DNA of 64,000 nt from Clostridiales bacterium UBA6114 (GTDB lineage: Bacteria > Bacillota > Clostridia > Oscillospirales > Butyricicoccaceae). Position numbers and translations under genes: made by a program. The DNA is taken from assembly GCA_002423435.1 (NCBI GenBank), contig DIWE01000023.1:1-64000 (forward strand), in the 5' to 3' direction. Shown in pieces: positions 34,264 through 43,110 of this stretch. Under the pieces are notes generated by a model that saw only the letters and a list, made by a program, of their open reading frames with translations, was not told the DNA's origin and searched no databases. Within the stretch, counting starts at the first letter, position 1, and the number at the start of each line of letters is the position of its first letter.

Positions 34264-35703
34264 TCAGCCGTGCAGGCCGTCGTAATATTCGAATGAAACT
34301 CCGAACAGCTCCGCGAGATACCTAAGCTCGTTCGTCCAGTCGCCGTGAACCAGCACGTAGTGGTGCCCAACCGTGTTCTGCAGAAAACGGTCGATATTTC
34401 CGGCAAATTTCAGCCCGAAGCCCGGCCACCTTTGACCAAGCACTTCCTCCGGGTCCACCTCACGGGGGCACGTAACCGCGGTCGCCGCATGAAAGCGCAG
34501 CGAGCCTTCATTTCCGCCGACGCGCAAAATAGTCACCGTTTCGTCCGGCTTAAGGTCAAAACGGACGCAGGCGCCGCGCTGCTTGTCCGCGCCCTCCGTC
34601 ATATACCTGCGCGCGACCCCTTCGTCGGCCGTGCAGGACGGCGTGGGCCACAATTCGACCGGCTGGCTGCGGTCGGCCAGGGAAACGGGCGCCGTCCCGC
34701 AATTAAAGAAGGTGATCCTATCCCGCTGCGCGCTCAGTCTCGCAATATCCGCAAAAAACACCTTTTTCCCCGTCAGCTTGTTCAGGATCAGCATGCTTAA
34801 CGCGGCCGGCAGGTCCGCCTCACACGCCGTCATAATGCCGTCCTCGTTCAGCAGGCATGTGGCCGTGCAGGCGGCATATTTATACCCGTATATCTCCGAA
34901 GCCATTTCAGGCATGCATTTGTTGGCAAACACCTCTATGTCGTAAAGCTCCTTTAAGCGCTTAAACGCCAGATACATCTTTGCCTGGGACAAAATCGCGT
35001 CCGGCGCGATTTTGTCTTTCGTATTGGGTTCCTCCCATACCACGCGGTCAAAGCGTTTTACAAACCGGTCCGCCACCTCTTTCGCCTCGTCGTCGGTGAC
35101 ATTTTTCATTTCCGCGAAAACCTGAACGGCGTCATACTGGGGGAAATCCACGCCAAACACACGCTTCCACGAAAACTCGTTTACCTGTGTCTGGTACATC
35201 ATCATGCATTTTCCGCCGATCGTGGCTATTTTTTTGTTCTCGATCGCATTTTTTGTCCAGGCAGCCTTGCCGTAAGCGATGATGCGCCCGAGGTTTTCCT
35301 CGTCGCGCGCCGGGCCGTATATATAAAGAAACTTCCTGCCCATCTCCTGCAGCACATAACGGATCTGAAGGGATGCCCCGAAATTCCCGTTGGCGATTTT
35401 ATCGGATAGACCATACAAAATAAACGGCGTATGAATCGCCTGTACCGCCGATATGACGTGAGAGGAAAAAATCCATGTGCCGACAATAAAAACGATTGCA
35501 TCCGCGCCGCCTTGCTCCATGCTTTTTGCCGAACGGATAATATCGTGTTCGTCGAAAAGAACGTCATCGGGAAACAATGCCTCTACCTCGGTATTTTTCT
35601 TTAATATTTCGCGATAATCCTTCAGCATTTGCCGGATTTCATCTTTCTGATGGTTAACCTTTGCAACCGCGATAATACCGATAACAGGTTTCTGATGATA
35701 CAT
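34264..35703 (-). CDS. L-fucose/L-arabinose isomerase-family protein
   Basis: A 479-residue aldose-ketose isomerase-like protein. The start ATG 35703 is eight bases after GGAGG. GIIAVAKVNHQKDEIRQML at the start and NTVGHHYVLVHGDWTNEL near the end are typical of the L-fucose/L-arabinose isomerase superfamily (the His pair is a metal ligand). The true sugar is unknown. It is the first gene of the operon and lies 70 bp downstream of a LacI-type operator. No sugar transporter is encoded in this operon. Confidence 0.75.
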   Translation of the reverse strand: MYHQKPVIGIIAVAKVNHQKDEIRQMLKDYREILKKNTEVEALFPDDVLFDEHDIIRSAKSMEQGGADAIVFIVGTWIFSSHVISAVQAIHTPFILYGLSDKIANGNFGASLQIRYVLQEMGRKFLYIYGPARDEENLGRIIAYGKAAWTKNAIENKKIATIGGKCMMMYQTQVNEFSWKRVFGVDFPQYDAVQVFAEMKNVTDDEAKEVADRFVKRFDRVVWEEPNTKDKIAPDAILSQAKMYLAFKRLKELYDIEVFANKCMPEMASEIYGYKYAACTATCLLNEDGIMTACEADLPAALSMLILNKLTGKKVFFADIARLSAQRDRITFFNCGTAPVSLADRSQPVELWPTPSCTADEGVARRYMTEGADKQRGACVRFDLKPDETVTILRVGGNEGSLRFHAATAVTCPREVDPEEVLGQRWPGFGLKFAGNIDRFLQNTVGHHYVLVHGDWTNELRYLAELFGVSFEYYDGLHG

Positions 35704-35770
35704 ATTATGTGCCTCCACTTACAATTAATCGTGCTCTTTGACTGAACAGGTCAGTGAAAAAATAAATTTA

Positions 35771-35785
35771 GGCAATCGATTGCAG
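35771..35785. promoter_or_regulatory. LacI-type operator upstream of the isomerase operon
   Basis: GCAATCGATTGC is a perfect 12-bp palindrome with a central CG, the standard form of LacI/GalR-family sites. It lies between the lacI-like gene and the isomerase gene, about 70 bp before the latter. A nearby ACTGA...TCAGT inverted repeat (35740-35755 region) may be a second element. Confidence 0.65.
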
Positions 35786-35856
35786 AAAATGCGCATATCA
35801 TACCTCTTCTTCTGCGTATCCGAAGCGGCGTAAAAATATTGAATGTATGCCCGCCT

Positions 35857-36921
35857 CTATTCCTGGATTACTTTTCCCAAGCTGCTTTCGCGTGCGATCA
35901 GCTCCGGTTTGAAATAAAGGTTCTGCGAGGGAAAATGCCCGTCGTCACGCATTTCGGACATGCGGGTAAACAACATTCTTGCGGCCACATCGCCTATTTC
36001 CCCTTCATGCATATTCATGGAGGATATGCCCAATATGCGGCTGATCGAAAGGTTGTCAATGCCGATCAGCGCCATGTCCTTTGGAATATTCCCTCCGAGA
36101 TCTCTGATCGCGCGCCAGCAGCCGATCGCCTGCAGGTCGTTGGAAGCGCAGACAGCGGTGGGCCGGTCGGCCGTCATCTGGAAAAGCCTCCGGCCGGTAT
36201 TGTAGCCGCTCATCTCGGAATAATCGTTCCAGAACACAATGCTTTCGTAATAATCGATCCCATTATCGCGCAACGCGTCGCAATAAGCGTTATAGCGCTG
36301 CTTATAAACCTCAATGCCTTTTTTGCCCGCAAGATATGCTATTCTCTTATGACCCATGCGCACCAGGTGGCATACGGCGTCATATATGCCCTGATAGACG
36401 TCAATGGAAACCGTGTCAAACGGATTGTCGTCGCCTACCCAGAGATTGTTGCACATCCCGCACAGCACAACCGGACTTAGTGAATTGCAGATTTCGTCCC
36501 TCAGCTCCTGCGCATAAGAAAAATGCACCAGAAACAGACCGTCAATCACATTTTCCTGCAGCAGGCGGACAGCCCGCATTTCTTCCTCATGCAAGCCGTT
36601 GGTATAATAAAGAACCATGGAATACCCGTTGCTTTTTGCAACGAAAAGCACCGCCTCGATCATAGCGAAGTAGATTTCGTTGGAGGTATCGGGTATGGCA
36701 AGCATAATAAGCCCTGTTTTTGTGGTCTTCAGCGTCCTCCCGGCCCGATTCGGAATATATCCGAGCTTATTGACCGCCTGAATGATCCGGTTTCTTGTCA
36801 GGTCGTTAACGTATCCTATTGAATTTAATGTACGGGACACCGTGCTGGAAGAAACGCCAGCAAGTTTGGCCACATCATAGATTGTGCTTTTTTTGTTTTT
36901 TTTGGGCTGCTCATCTTTCAT
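35857..36921 (-). CDS. LacI-family transcriptional regulator
   Basis: A 354-residue repressor. The N-terminal helix-turn-helix is TIYDVAKLAGVSSSTVSRTL (about residues 13-32), with the hinge helix RAGRTLKT, followed by a periplasmic-binding-protein-like sugar-sensing domain with FLVHFSYAQEL and GIDNLSISRILGISS. It is directly upstream of, and co-directional with, the isomerase operon, whose operator it most probably binds. The inducer should be the operon's sugar or an intermediate. Confidence 0.88.
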   Translation of the reverse strand: MKDEQPKKNKKSTIYDVAKLAGVSSSTVSRTLNSIGYVNDLTRNRIIQAVNKLGYIPNRAGRTLKTTKTGLIMLAIPDTSNEIYFAMIEAVLFVAKSNGYSMVLYYTNGLHEEEMRAVRLLQENVIDGLFLVHFSYAQELRDEICNSLSPVVLCGMCNNLWVGDDNPFDTVSIDVYQGIYDAVCHLVRMGHKRIAYLAGKKGIEVYKQRYNAYCDALRDNGIDYYESIVFWNDYSEMSGYNTGRRLFQMTADRPTAVCASNDLQAIGCWRAIRDLGGNIPKDMALIGIDNLSISRILGISSMNMHEGEIGDVAARMLFTRMSEMRDDGHFPSQNLYFKPELIARESSLGKVIQE

Positions 36922-36958
36922 TTTACCGTGCCCTGACCCCGCTTTATGTCAAAATACT

Positions 36959-37495
36959 TTACTTGTGATGCTTTTGGCGGAGTGCAACCGCATCCGCTTC
37001 GATTTGCCTCCATTGCGCTTCGCTAAACACCCGCTGCCTGACCGTGCCGTCCTGAAAAGCGAGCATATAGGTAAGCAGTACCCGAAGCTTATTTTTTGAG
37101 TAGCCAAGGGCGATCGGACGTGCCTTTATTGTTTTGGCATCGGAAGGTGCTGCCCGCATAATACAAATCGACCTTTTGCCCCGATGGTCCCGCTGCACAT
37201 TCAGCACAACGCTTTCCCAAGGAATCGTTTTCTCCCTTCCGGCGATAATCCCTCCGGAAGAAAGGCGCACCACGATGTGCGCATGACAGACGCCGAAAAG
37301 CACATATAAAAGGACCGCCAGGCATATCAGCACGGTAAAGGCAAGAAATATCCATGTATTTTCGGTATATTCCGTTCTTTGCGTAAACTGCATCCACAGC
37401 ACCAGCGCCAAAACAACCGCGGTCACAGCGGATAGAACCGCTCCAAATACGCTGATACCAAATACCCTGCGCATTCTATTCCTCTTTATTTCCAT
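36959..37495 (-). CDS. Two-segment membrane protein, PH-like C-terminal domain
   Basis: A 178-residue protein with two membrane segments (about residues 10-33 and 47-68) followed by a soluble beta-rich domain with IIAGREKTIPWESVVLNV and a helical tail. This layout (two segments plus bPH/YcxB-like domain) is widespread in Firmicutes and has no firm function. It lies between the lacI-like gene and a repeat region, transcribed in the same direction. Assigned from architecture alone. Confidence 0.5.
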   Translation of the reverse strand: MEIKRNRMRRVFGISVFGAVLSAVTAVVLALVLWMQFTQRTEYTENTWIFLAFTVLICLAVLLYVLFGVCHAHIVVRLSSGGIIAGREKTIPWESVVLNVQRDHRGKRSICIMRAAPSDAKTIKARPIALGYSKNKLRVLLTYMLAFQDGTVRQRVFSEAQWRQIEADAVALRQKHHK

Positions 37496-37510
37496 TTTTC
37501 CGTGGGAGGT

Positions 37511-37740
37511 TTATATCATAGCTGCAACGCGGCTATGATATTGTCCTTCTTCGGCGGTTGCCGTGTAAAAGCGGCGAGCCGAAGGGACATAAAATCAATA
37601 TGATGACTGCTTCGCGGTTATTATATCATAGCTGCGTTGCAGCTATGATATATTGGCCATCTTTCGCGGTTGCGGCGAAAGCCGTGAGCGAAAGGGCCTT
37701 AAAATCGATATAATAGCCGCTTTGCGGTTTATTATATCAT
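37511..37740. repeat. Tandem 110-bp structured repeat, two units
   Basis: Two units begin with TTATATCATAGCTGC at 37511 and 37621, an exact 110-bp period. Each has three palindromes: TATCATAGC...GCTATGATA; a longer stem closed by CTTCGGC / GCCGAAG (unit 1) or CTTTCGC / GCGAAAG (unit 2); and a TATAATARCCGC / GCGG...TTATTATA palindrome. The two middle stems differ by compensated base pairs. A third unit lies at 55629. The remaining bases between 37496 and 37808 hold no gene. Confidence 0.85.
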
Positions 37741-37808
37741 AACAGGTATAACCTTATCAACAGGTACGCTTTGTCAACCGTACAAAGGCGAAAGCAGGCT
37801 AATTCCGG

Positions 37809-39518
37809 CTATTTCTTCATCTGTTTTCTCGTAAGCTCGGTCTTTTCGCGGTTTGCCTTCATCGAAGCCGGGTCGATCACCACGCCGTACTCGTTGCGGG
37901 CGGCATCGACGGAAATATACCCGTCCAATACGTCCGTTTCCACACGCCCGATCTCCCGTTTAAGCGGATCGCCCCATCCTCCGCCTCCCGAAGAGCGTAT
38001 GACGATCCTGTCGCCCGCCTTTACCTCGGTCGAAGAGGATACGGCCGTGCCGTCCTGCATTTCGATCATGCAATAATCCACGCTTCCGCCCTTGCCGCCG
38101 TAAAGACCGTAAGGCCGGATTCCCGGGCGATTTCCGAGTGCGGTCACAGCCATATCGGAGGTGGCGGCGAGCTCCCGGGTAATGCCGACGCCGCCGCGGT
38201 ATTCCCCCGCCCCGCAGGAATCCGGTATGAGGGCATACCTTGTAACGCGCAGGGGGTGTTCAAGCTCAATGATTTCAATCGGCGCATTTGACGTGTTGGT
38301 CATATGCGTCTGATGCCCGTCCGCGCCGTCGTCGTTGTATTTCGCGCCTCTGCCGCACGCATAGGTCTCGAGGTATGCGGAATACCGGCCGGTGCGCGGG
38401 TCGAGTCCCACGAATTTGCCGCTGGGCCAATGCCCGTCGCACGCGCACGTGCGCTCCGGTACAATCTGCGAAAGCGCCCCGATTACGACATCCGCAATGC
38501 GCTGTGAGGGCGTGCAGGTGCAGGAGCCCACCGCATGCGGGAATTTCACGTCGACCATGCTCTCCTTTTTCGGATGTATCAGATGAATCGGGCGGTATGC
38601 TCCCGCATTTGCCGGAATGTTCGAGCCCAGAACGGATTTTACGGCGTAATATACGGCCGAATGCGTCAGCGACCAGGGTGCGTTCACACCGCCCTTGCCC
38701 GGCTCGGCGCTGCCCTCAAAATCTACGAAAAGCTCGTCTCCCTTGATCATGACATCGGCATGTATTTTGAACATGCCCTCGCTTATGCCGTCGTGCTCCA
38801 CATAATCCTCAAACGACGCCTGCGTATCCGTTATGCTTTTTATTGTCTGGCGCATTCCGCGCTCCGAATAATTCAATATTTCCTCAAAATACTCCGTAAG
38901 CACCGCCGGCGTATATTTTTCCGCAAGCTCGCAGATGCGCTGCACTCCCCTGTAATTCGCCGCGGACTGCGCGGCAAGGTCGCCCCGCATCTCGTAGGGC
39001 GTGCGCACATTGTTCGAAATGATTTTAAAGACCGACTCCTGCGCTACACCTTTTTCAAACAGCTTGATCGGGGGGATGCGAAGACCCTCCTCGAATATGG
39101 TCGGCAGACTGGACTGGATCGCCGCGCCGCCCACGTCGACATGGTGCGCCATATTTCCGACAAAGGCAATCAGCTCCCCTTTATAAAACACCGGCTGGAA
39201 CAGCATCACGTCCCAAAGGTGCGAGCCCATGCGGTAGGGATCGTTATGGATCACGACGTCGCCGTCGTACCATGCGGAAGCGGGATATTCCTGGAGCACC
39301 GCCTTAATCGTCTGGCACATCACTCCGAGATGTACGGGGACAAATTCGCCCTGCGCTATCATCTCTCCGTTTTTGGTGTACAGCGCGCAGGAGCAATCCC
39401 GCCTGACCTTGATATTGGTGGAAAAAGCGGCTCTTGTAAGGTATACGTTCATCTCTTCGGCAATCCAGTACAGGTTGTTCACCAGTATCGAAAGCGTCAC
39501 CTGATCGACATTTTTCAT
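37809..39518 (-). CDS. hyuB: Hydantoinase/oxoprolinase B subunit
   Basis: A 569-residue HyuB-family protein. It opens with VDQVTLSILVNNLYWIAEEM and has the conserved NDPYRMGSHLWDVMLFQPVF stretch, GMAHHVDVGG-like AHHVDVGGAAI and the C-terminal GGGGWGDPL. With HyuA it forms an ATP-dependent amidohydrolase or carboxylase of the hydantoin/5-oxoproline/acetone-carboxylase group; the exact reaction cannot be told. It lies three bases after hyuA. Confidence 0.88.
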   Translation of the reverse strand: MKNVDQVTLSILVNNLYWIAEEMNVYLTRAAFSTNIKVRRDCSCALYTKNGEMIAQGEFVPVHLGVMCQTIKAVLQEYPASAWYDGDVVIHNDPYRMGSHLWDVMLFQPVFYKGELIAFVGNMAHHVDVGGAAIQSSLPTIFEEGLRIPPIKLFEKGVAQESVFKIISNNVRTPYEMRGDLAAQSAANYRGVQRICELAEKYTPAVLTEYFEEILNYSERGMRQTIKSITDTQASFEDYVEHDGISEGMFKIHADVMIKGDELFVDFEGSAEPGKGGVNAPWSLTHSAVYYAVKSVLGSNIPANAGAYRPIHLIHPKKESMVDVKFPHAVGSCTCTPSQRIADVVIGALSQIVPERTCACDGHWPSGKFVGLDPRTGRYSAYLETYACGRGAKYNDDGADGHQTHMTNTSNAPIEIIELEHPLRVTRYALIPDSCGAGEYRGGVGITRELAATSDMAVTALGNRPGIRPYGLYGGKGGSVDYCMIEMQDGTAVSSSTEVKAGDRIVIRSSGGGGWGDPLKREIGRVETDVLDGYISVDAARNEYGVVIDPASMKANREKTELTRKQMKK

Positions 39519-39521
39519 CGC

Positions 39522-41573
39522 TTATGCCTCCCTCTCGATAATGATATTGCCGTATGCGTCCACACGGGCGATGTCCCCGGGCAGAACCAAAATGGTGGAA
39601 GCGTATTCTTCGATAATGGCGGGGCCTTTCAAGAAGCTGCCCTTTAAGAGCCTTTCACGCTGATATACCGACGTTTCCATAAGCCCGTCGTCAAAATATA
39701 CTTTTCTCGAGCCTTTTTTTGCTTCCTCCGCGTTGTTTTTGAGACTCGTCTCTTCCTTAAACTCCAGCTTTGGTATTACGCCGATGGCGGAAAGCCGGAG
39801 GTTCACAAAGGTCACTTCCTCCTTGTCCAGCGTATACCCATAGGTGCGCTGATGCAGATTCTGGAACTTCTCCGCCACAGCCTCCAATTCGTCGCTTGAG
39901 CGCGCCTGTATCGGGACCGGTACGCTCAGCTCCCATGCCTGGCCCGCATAGCGCATATCCGAAGTGCCCGCGAGCATTGTCTCATCCTTGCCGAATCCCT
40001 CCTGCGCCAGATGCTTCCCAGCTTCCTCCATCATCTGTTCAAATACGCCGTTATAGTCCTCGATGCTCATGCCGCTTACGCGCTGCATCACCGTGCGCAC
40101 GTAATCGTAGCGCACCTCGGCCATCTCCGCGCCGATGGCGCTGAAATTGCCCGGATACGGCGGCACGATAACGCGCTTCATGTTGAGCTCCCTTGCGATA
40201 GAGGACGTATGCAGCGACCCCGCGCCTCCGAAGGAAATCAATGAAAACTCGCGCAGGTCGAACCCTTTCTGGGTGGAAATCACCTTTACGCCGCCGCACA
40301 TGTTTGCATTCGCGATGCTGATAATGCCATGGGCGCACTGCTCCGCGGACAGGCCGAGATGCCCCGCGAGCTCCTTTTGCACCGCCTGTTTTGATTTTTC
40401 CGGAAACAGCTTTTTTTCGCCGCCTAAAAACGCATCTGGGTCGAGCCTGCCCAAGAGGAGGTTTGCATCGGTCACGGACGGGCGCAAGCCGCCCTGGTTG
40501 TAACAGGCCGGGCCGGGAATGGCGCCGCAGCTCTCGGGGCCGAGCCTGAGCGTGCCGCCCATGTCGATCCACGCAAGGCTGCCGCCGCCGGTCCCGATGG
40601 TATGCATTTCAATCATCGGCACCTTGACGGGAAAATTTCCGATTTCCCCGTCTGTTGTGAGGCGTATTTTGCCGTGATCGATCAGCACGATATCCGTGCT
40701 GGTTCCGCCCATGTCGAGCGTTATCACGTTTTCGTCGCCGATCAGCCTGGAAATATATATGCCGCCCAAAACGCCGCCGGCCGGCCCGGAAAATACCGTA
40801 TGCACGCTGCGGTTTGCGGCGACGTCCGCGTTCATGATGCCTCCGTTTGACTGCATGACGTGCAGCTTGGGCCGGATGCCCAGCGCATCCTTTTTCTGCA
40901 CCAGATTATTGATGTACTTCTGGACTTTCGGCATAAGATAAGCGTTTACGGCGGTGGTGCAGGTGCGTTCGTATTCCCGGATTTCCGGCAACGTCTCGTA
41001 CGAGATGGAAACAGCGGCATCCGGCATTTCTTCCGTGATGATCCGTTTCATTTTCAGCTCATTTTCGCCGTTTTTGTAAGAATTCAAAAAACAAACCGCG
41101 ACGGATTCCGCGCCACGCGCCTTGATTTTTCGCAGGACTTCACGTGCGGCATCCCCGTCCAGCGGTTTTTCCACTTCGCCGGTAAACAGCACACGCTCCG
41201 GCACTTCAAATATCAGATGCCTCGGAATGGGGGGCTTGGGCCTCTTTGCCCAGAAATCGTACAAATTCGGGCGTCTCTGCTTGCCTATTTCAAACACGTC
41301 CCGGAAACCTTCGGTGGTGATGAGCGCGGTATTCGCGCCCTTCCTTTCCAGCAGCGCATTCGTCGCAACAGTCGTGCCGTGGATAAAATATGTGATCTCA
41401 TCATACCCGATGCCTACCTGCCGGCAGATTTTCTCAACGCCGGCAATCAGGCCCTCCGATTGATCATATGTGGTGGACGGAACCTTTGTTGTATGAATTG
41501 TTCTGCTTATGTCGTCGAATAATACAATGTCCGTAAACGTTCCGCCAACATCTACGCTAAGCCGATAGCCCAT
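39522..41573 (-). CDS. hyuA: Hydantoinase/oxoprolinase A subunit
   Basis: A 683-residue ATP-using HyuA-family (ASKHA-fold) protein with the N-terminal phosphate loop VDVGGTFTDIV, the second motif TLDMGGTSTDIVLI and GPACYNQGG near the middle. It couples ATP hydrolysis to ring opening or carboxylation carried out with HyuB. Upstream on the same strand are TRAP-transporter genes and a hairpin array. Transcription from dctP through the array into hyuA is possible but would cross strong hairpins. Confidence 0.9.
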   Translation of the reverse strand: MGYRLSVDVGGTFTDIVLFDDISRTIHTTKVPSTTYDQSEGLIAGVEKICRQVGIGYDEITYFIHGTTVATNALLERKGANTALITTEGFRDVFEIGKQRRPNLYDFWAKRPKPPIPRHLIFEVPERVLFTGEVEKPLDGDAAREVLRKIKARGAESVAVCFLNSYKNGENELKMKRIITEEMPDAAVSISYETLPEIREYERTCTTAVNAYLMPKVQKYINNLVQKKDALGIRPKLHVMQSNGGIMNADVAANRSVHTVFSGPAGGVLGGIYISRLIGDENVITLDMGGTSTDIVLIDHGKIRLTTDGEIGNFPVKVPMIEMHTIGTGGGSLAWIDMGGTLRLGPESCGAIPGPACYNQGGLRPSVTDANLLLGRLDPDAFLGGEKKLFPEKSKQAVQKELAGHLGLSAEQCAHGIISIANANMCGGVKVISTQKGFDLREFSLISFGGAGSLHTSSIARELNMKRVIVPPYPGNFSAIGAEMAEVRYDYVRTVMQRVSGMSIEDYNGVFEQMMEEAGKHLAQEGFGKDETMLAGTSDMRYAGQAWELSVPVPIQARSSDELEAVAEKFQNLHQRTYGYTLDKEEVTFVNLRLSAIGVIPKLEFKEETSLKNNAEEAKKGSRKVYFDDGLMETSVYQRERLLKGSFLKGPAIIEEYASTILVLPGDIARVDAYGNIIIEREA

Positions 41574-41608
41574 AATCGTACCTCTCCTTGATATTTATCC
41601 TATCCGTA

Positions 41609-42000
41609 ATATCCGTGCGGATATAAAGCCGCAAAAGGGACAAAAAAATCAGACACAGTCGCCATGCGGCACCTCATGCCGCTTAACGACGGGCCCCTGG
41701 GATCTGCCTTTTCCGGAAACACGCGGGTTTTGGCCGCGCGTTTCAGATTGTAGACAAAGTGTCTATGGGGATTGTGAAGGGGTTCCGACCCCTTCACTTT
41801 TGATTTGTCCGGAACCGGACATGCGCCGGTGGAGGACACACTGGACAAAACACGTGTGTTTTGTCCGCACCTGGGGGAGGCGGGGTCCCCAAGCGATTGT
41901 AATCGCTTGGGGTGCTCCTCGAGGGGGAATTGGATTCCCCCTCGAAAGGCTGTCGACTTTGTCGACAGCCTCAAACGCGCGGGTTTTGGCCGCGCGTTTC
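41609..42000. repeat. Array of back-to-back hairpins between dctP and hyuA
   Basis: Consecutive stems: ATATCCG (41609), AAACACGCGG / CCGCGCGTTT (41717-41743), GTGAAGGGGT / ACCCCTTCAC (41774-41797), GGACAAAACAC (41843-41866), CCCCAAGCGATT (41887-41912), CGAGGGGGAAT (41920-41944), AGGCTGTCGAC (41947-41971) and AAACGCGCGG / CCGCGCGTTT (41973-41999). The last and second stems are near-identical 27-base direct repeats enclosing the rest. The 441-bp gap has no believable gene. 41749-41832 recurs at 58430. Confidence 0.85.
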
Positions 42001-42014
42001 CGGAACATCGGCCT

Positions 42015-43043
42015 TTATCTCATATCCTGTACGATCTGGTACAGGTCGGGAGTGTCCCAATAGCCTTCCGCCTCAAGCTTGTCGGCCAGCGGAGCCATTT
42101 TCTCGATCCAGGGTTCCTTGTCGGGTTCAAAGAACTGTCCGCCCTCCGCAGAGATTTTTTCCTTGTCGCTGAGCCAGGAAGCTTTGATCTGTTCGGAATA
42201 CCATAAAGCCGTTTCATCCACGACTTCCTGCAGGATCTGCTGCAGATCCTCCGGCAGCTTTTCCCATGTTTTCTGGCTCATGGCGAATGCCTCGACCGGA
42301 TACGCATAAGCAAGCAGCGAGATGTACGGAGCCGCTTCATGCAGCTTCATCGAATAAATCGATTCATAGGTGGCTTCTCCGGCATCCACGACCCCCTGCA
42401 GCAATGCAAACGGGTATTCGGACCATGCGACGATGGTGGGAACCGCGCCGAGCTGGCGGAAATTCTTTTCCCAGATTGGGATATTGGGAACTCGGAACTT
42501 GACGCCTTCCAGGTCTTCCGGAACCAATATCGGTTTTTTCCCGAATATGGCGCGCGGGTTTTTCTGGAAGCCGAGGCTTACAATATGTATGCCGAATTCG
42601 TTGCTGAGCTTGTCAAGACTCACCTTGAACGTATCCGATTTGAAAAATTTCTGCACATGCTCCGCGCTTTCAAACGCAAACGCCATACCCAGGATGTTAA
42701 AATCGGGGCAATAGTTTGCATATATCTCGGAGGAACCTATCATAGCGTCCTGCAACCCTACCTGGACGTTTTCAAGCATTGTGTTCTCATTTCCCAATTG
42801 CTCGGCCGGATACCATTCCGCGATCAGGCGCCCGCCGGAACGCTCTTTGAGCAATTCCTGGATTTTTTTTGCGGCCATGTTCTGTGGATGCTCCACGGCA
42901 ACCGCACTGCCGATTTTAATGGTATATACCTGCGTTTCGTCTTCCTGCTCCTGCTTATTTTGTGCCGCCGGAGCGCTGCATCCCGTAAACAGCAACGCGG
43001 AAAGCGCCAGCACGGCAACGATTGAGAGAATCCCCTTTTTCAT
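42015..43043 (-). CDS. dctP: TRAP transporter substrate-binding protein (DctP type), cluster 1
   Basis: A 342-residue lipoprotein of a TRAP uptake system. The signal ends in the lipobox LLFTGC; mature protein begins with Ser/Ala-rich and acidic linkers. VEHPQNMAAKKIQELL and GVKFRVPN (the Arg that binds the carboxylate of organic-acid ligands) are DctP hallmarks. It works with the DctQ and DctM subunits encoded upstream. The linked hydantoinase genes suggest that the substrate is a carboxylate such as a hydantoin or oxoproline derivative, which remains inference. Confidence 0.9.
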   Translation of the reverse strand: MKKGILSIVAVLALSALLFTGCSAPAAQNKQEQEDETQVYTIKIGSAVAVEHPQNMAAKKIQELLKERSGGRLIAEWYPAEQLGNENTMLENVQVGLQDAMIGSSEIYANYCPDFNILGMAFAFESAEHVQKFFKSDTFKVSLDKLSNEFGIHIVSLGFQKNPRAIFGKKPILVPEDLEGVKFRVPNIPIWEKNFRQLGAVPTIVAWSEYPFALLQGVVDAGEATYESIYSMKLHEAAPYISLLAYAYPVEAFAMSQKTWEKLPEDLQQILQEVVDETALWYSEQIKASWLSDKEKISAEGGQFFEPDKEPWIEKMAPLADKLEAEGYWDTPDLYQIVQDMR

Positions 43044-43110
43044 TTTTATCCTCCTTTTTTATATTGAACGGTTCCATGAACCATTCTCATTTCAGACCGC
43101 ACCACTCTTT

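Noticed and set aside
35738..35756. ACTGA/TCAGT inverted repeat as a second LacI operator
   Set aside because: Sequence differs from the clear operator and the spacing is not typical; left as a remark.
38535..39647. 370-codon plus-strand frame opposite hyuB
   Set aside because: Antisense shadow of a high-GC gene; hyuB is clearly coding.
41600..42063. Several overlapping open frames in the hairpin array
   Set aside because: They arise from GC-rich palindromes and run in several frames at once; no ribosome sites.
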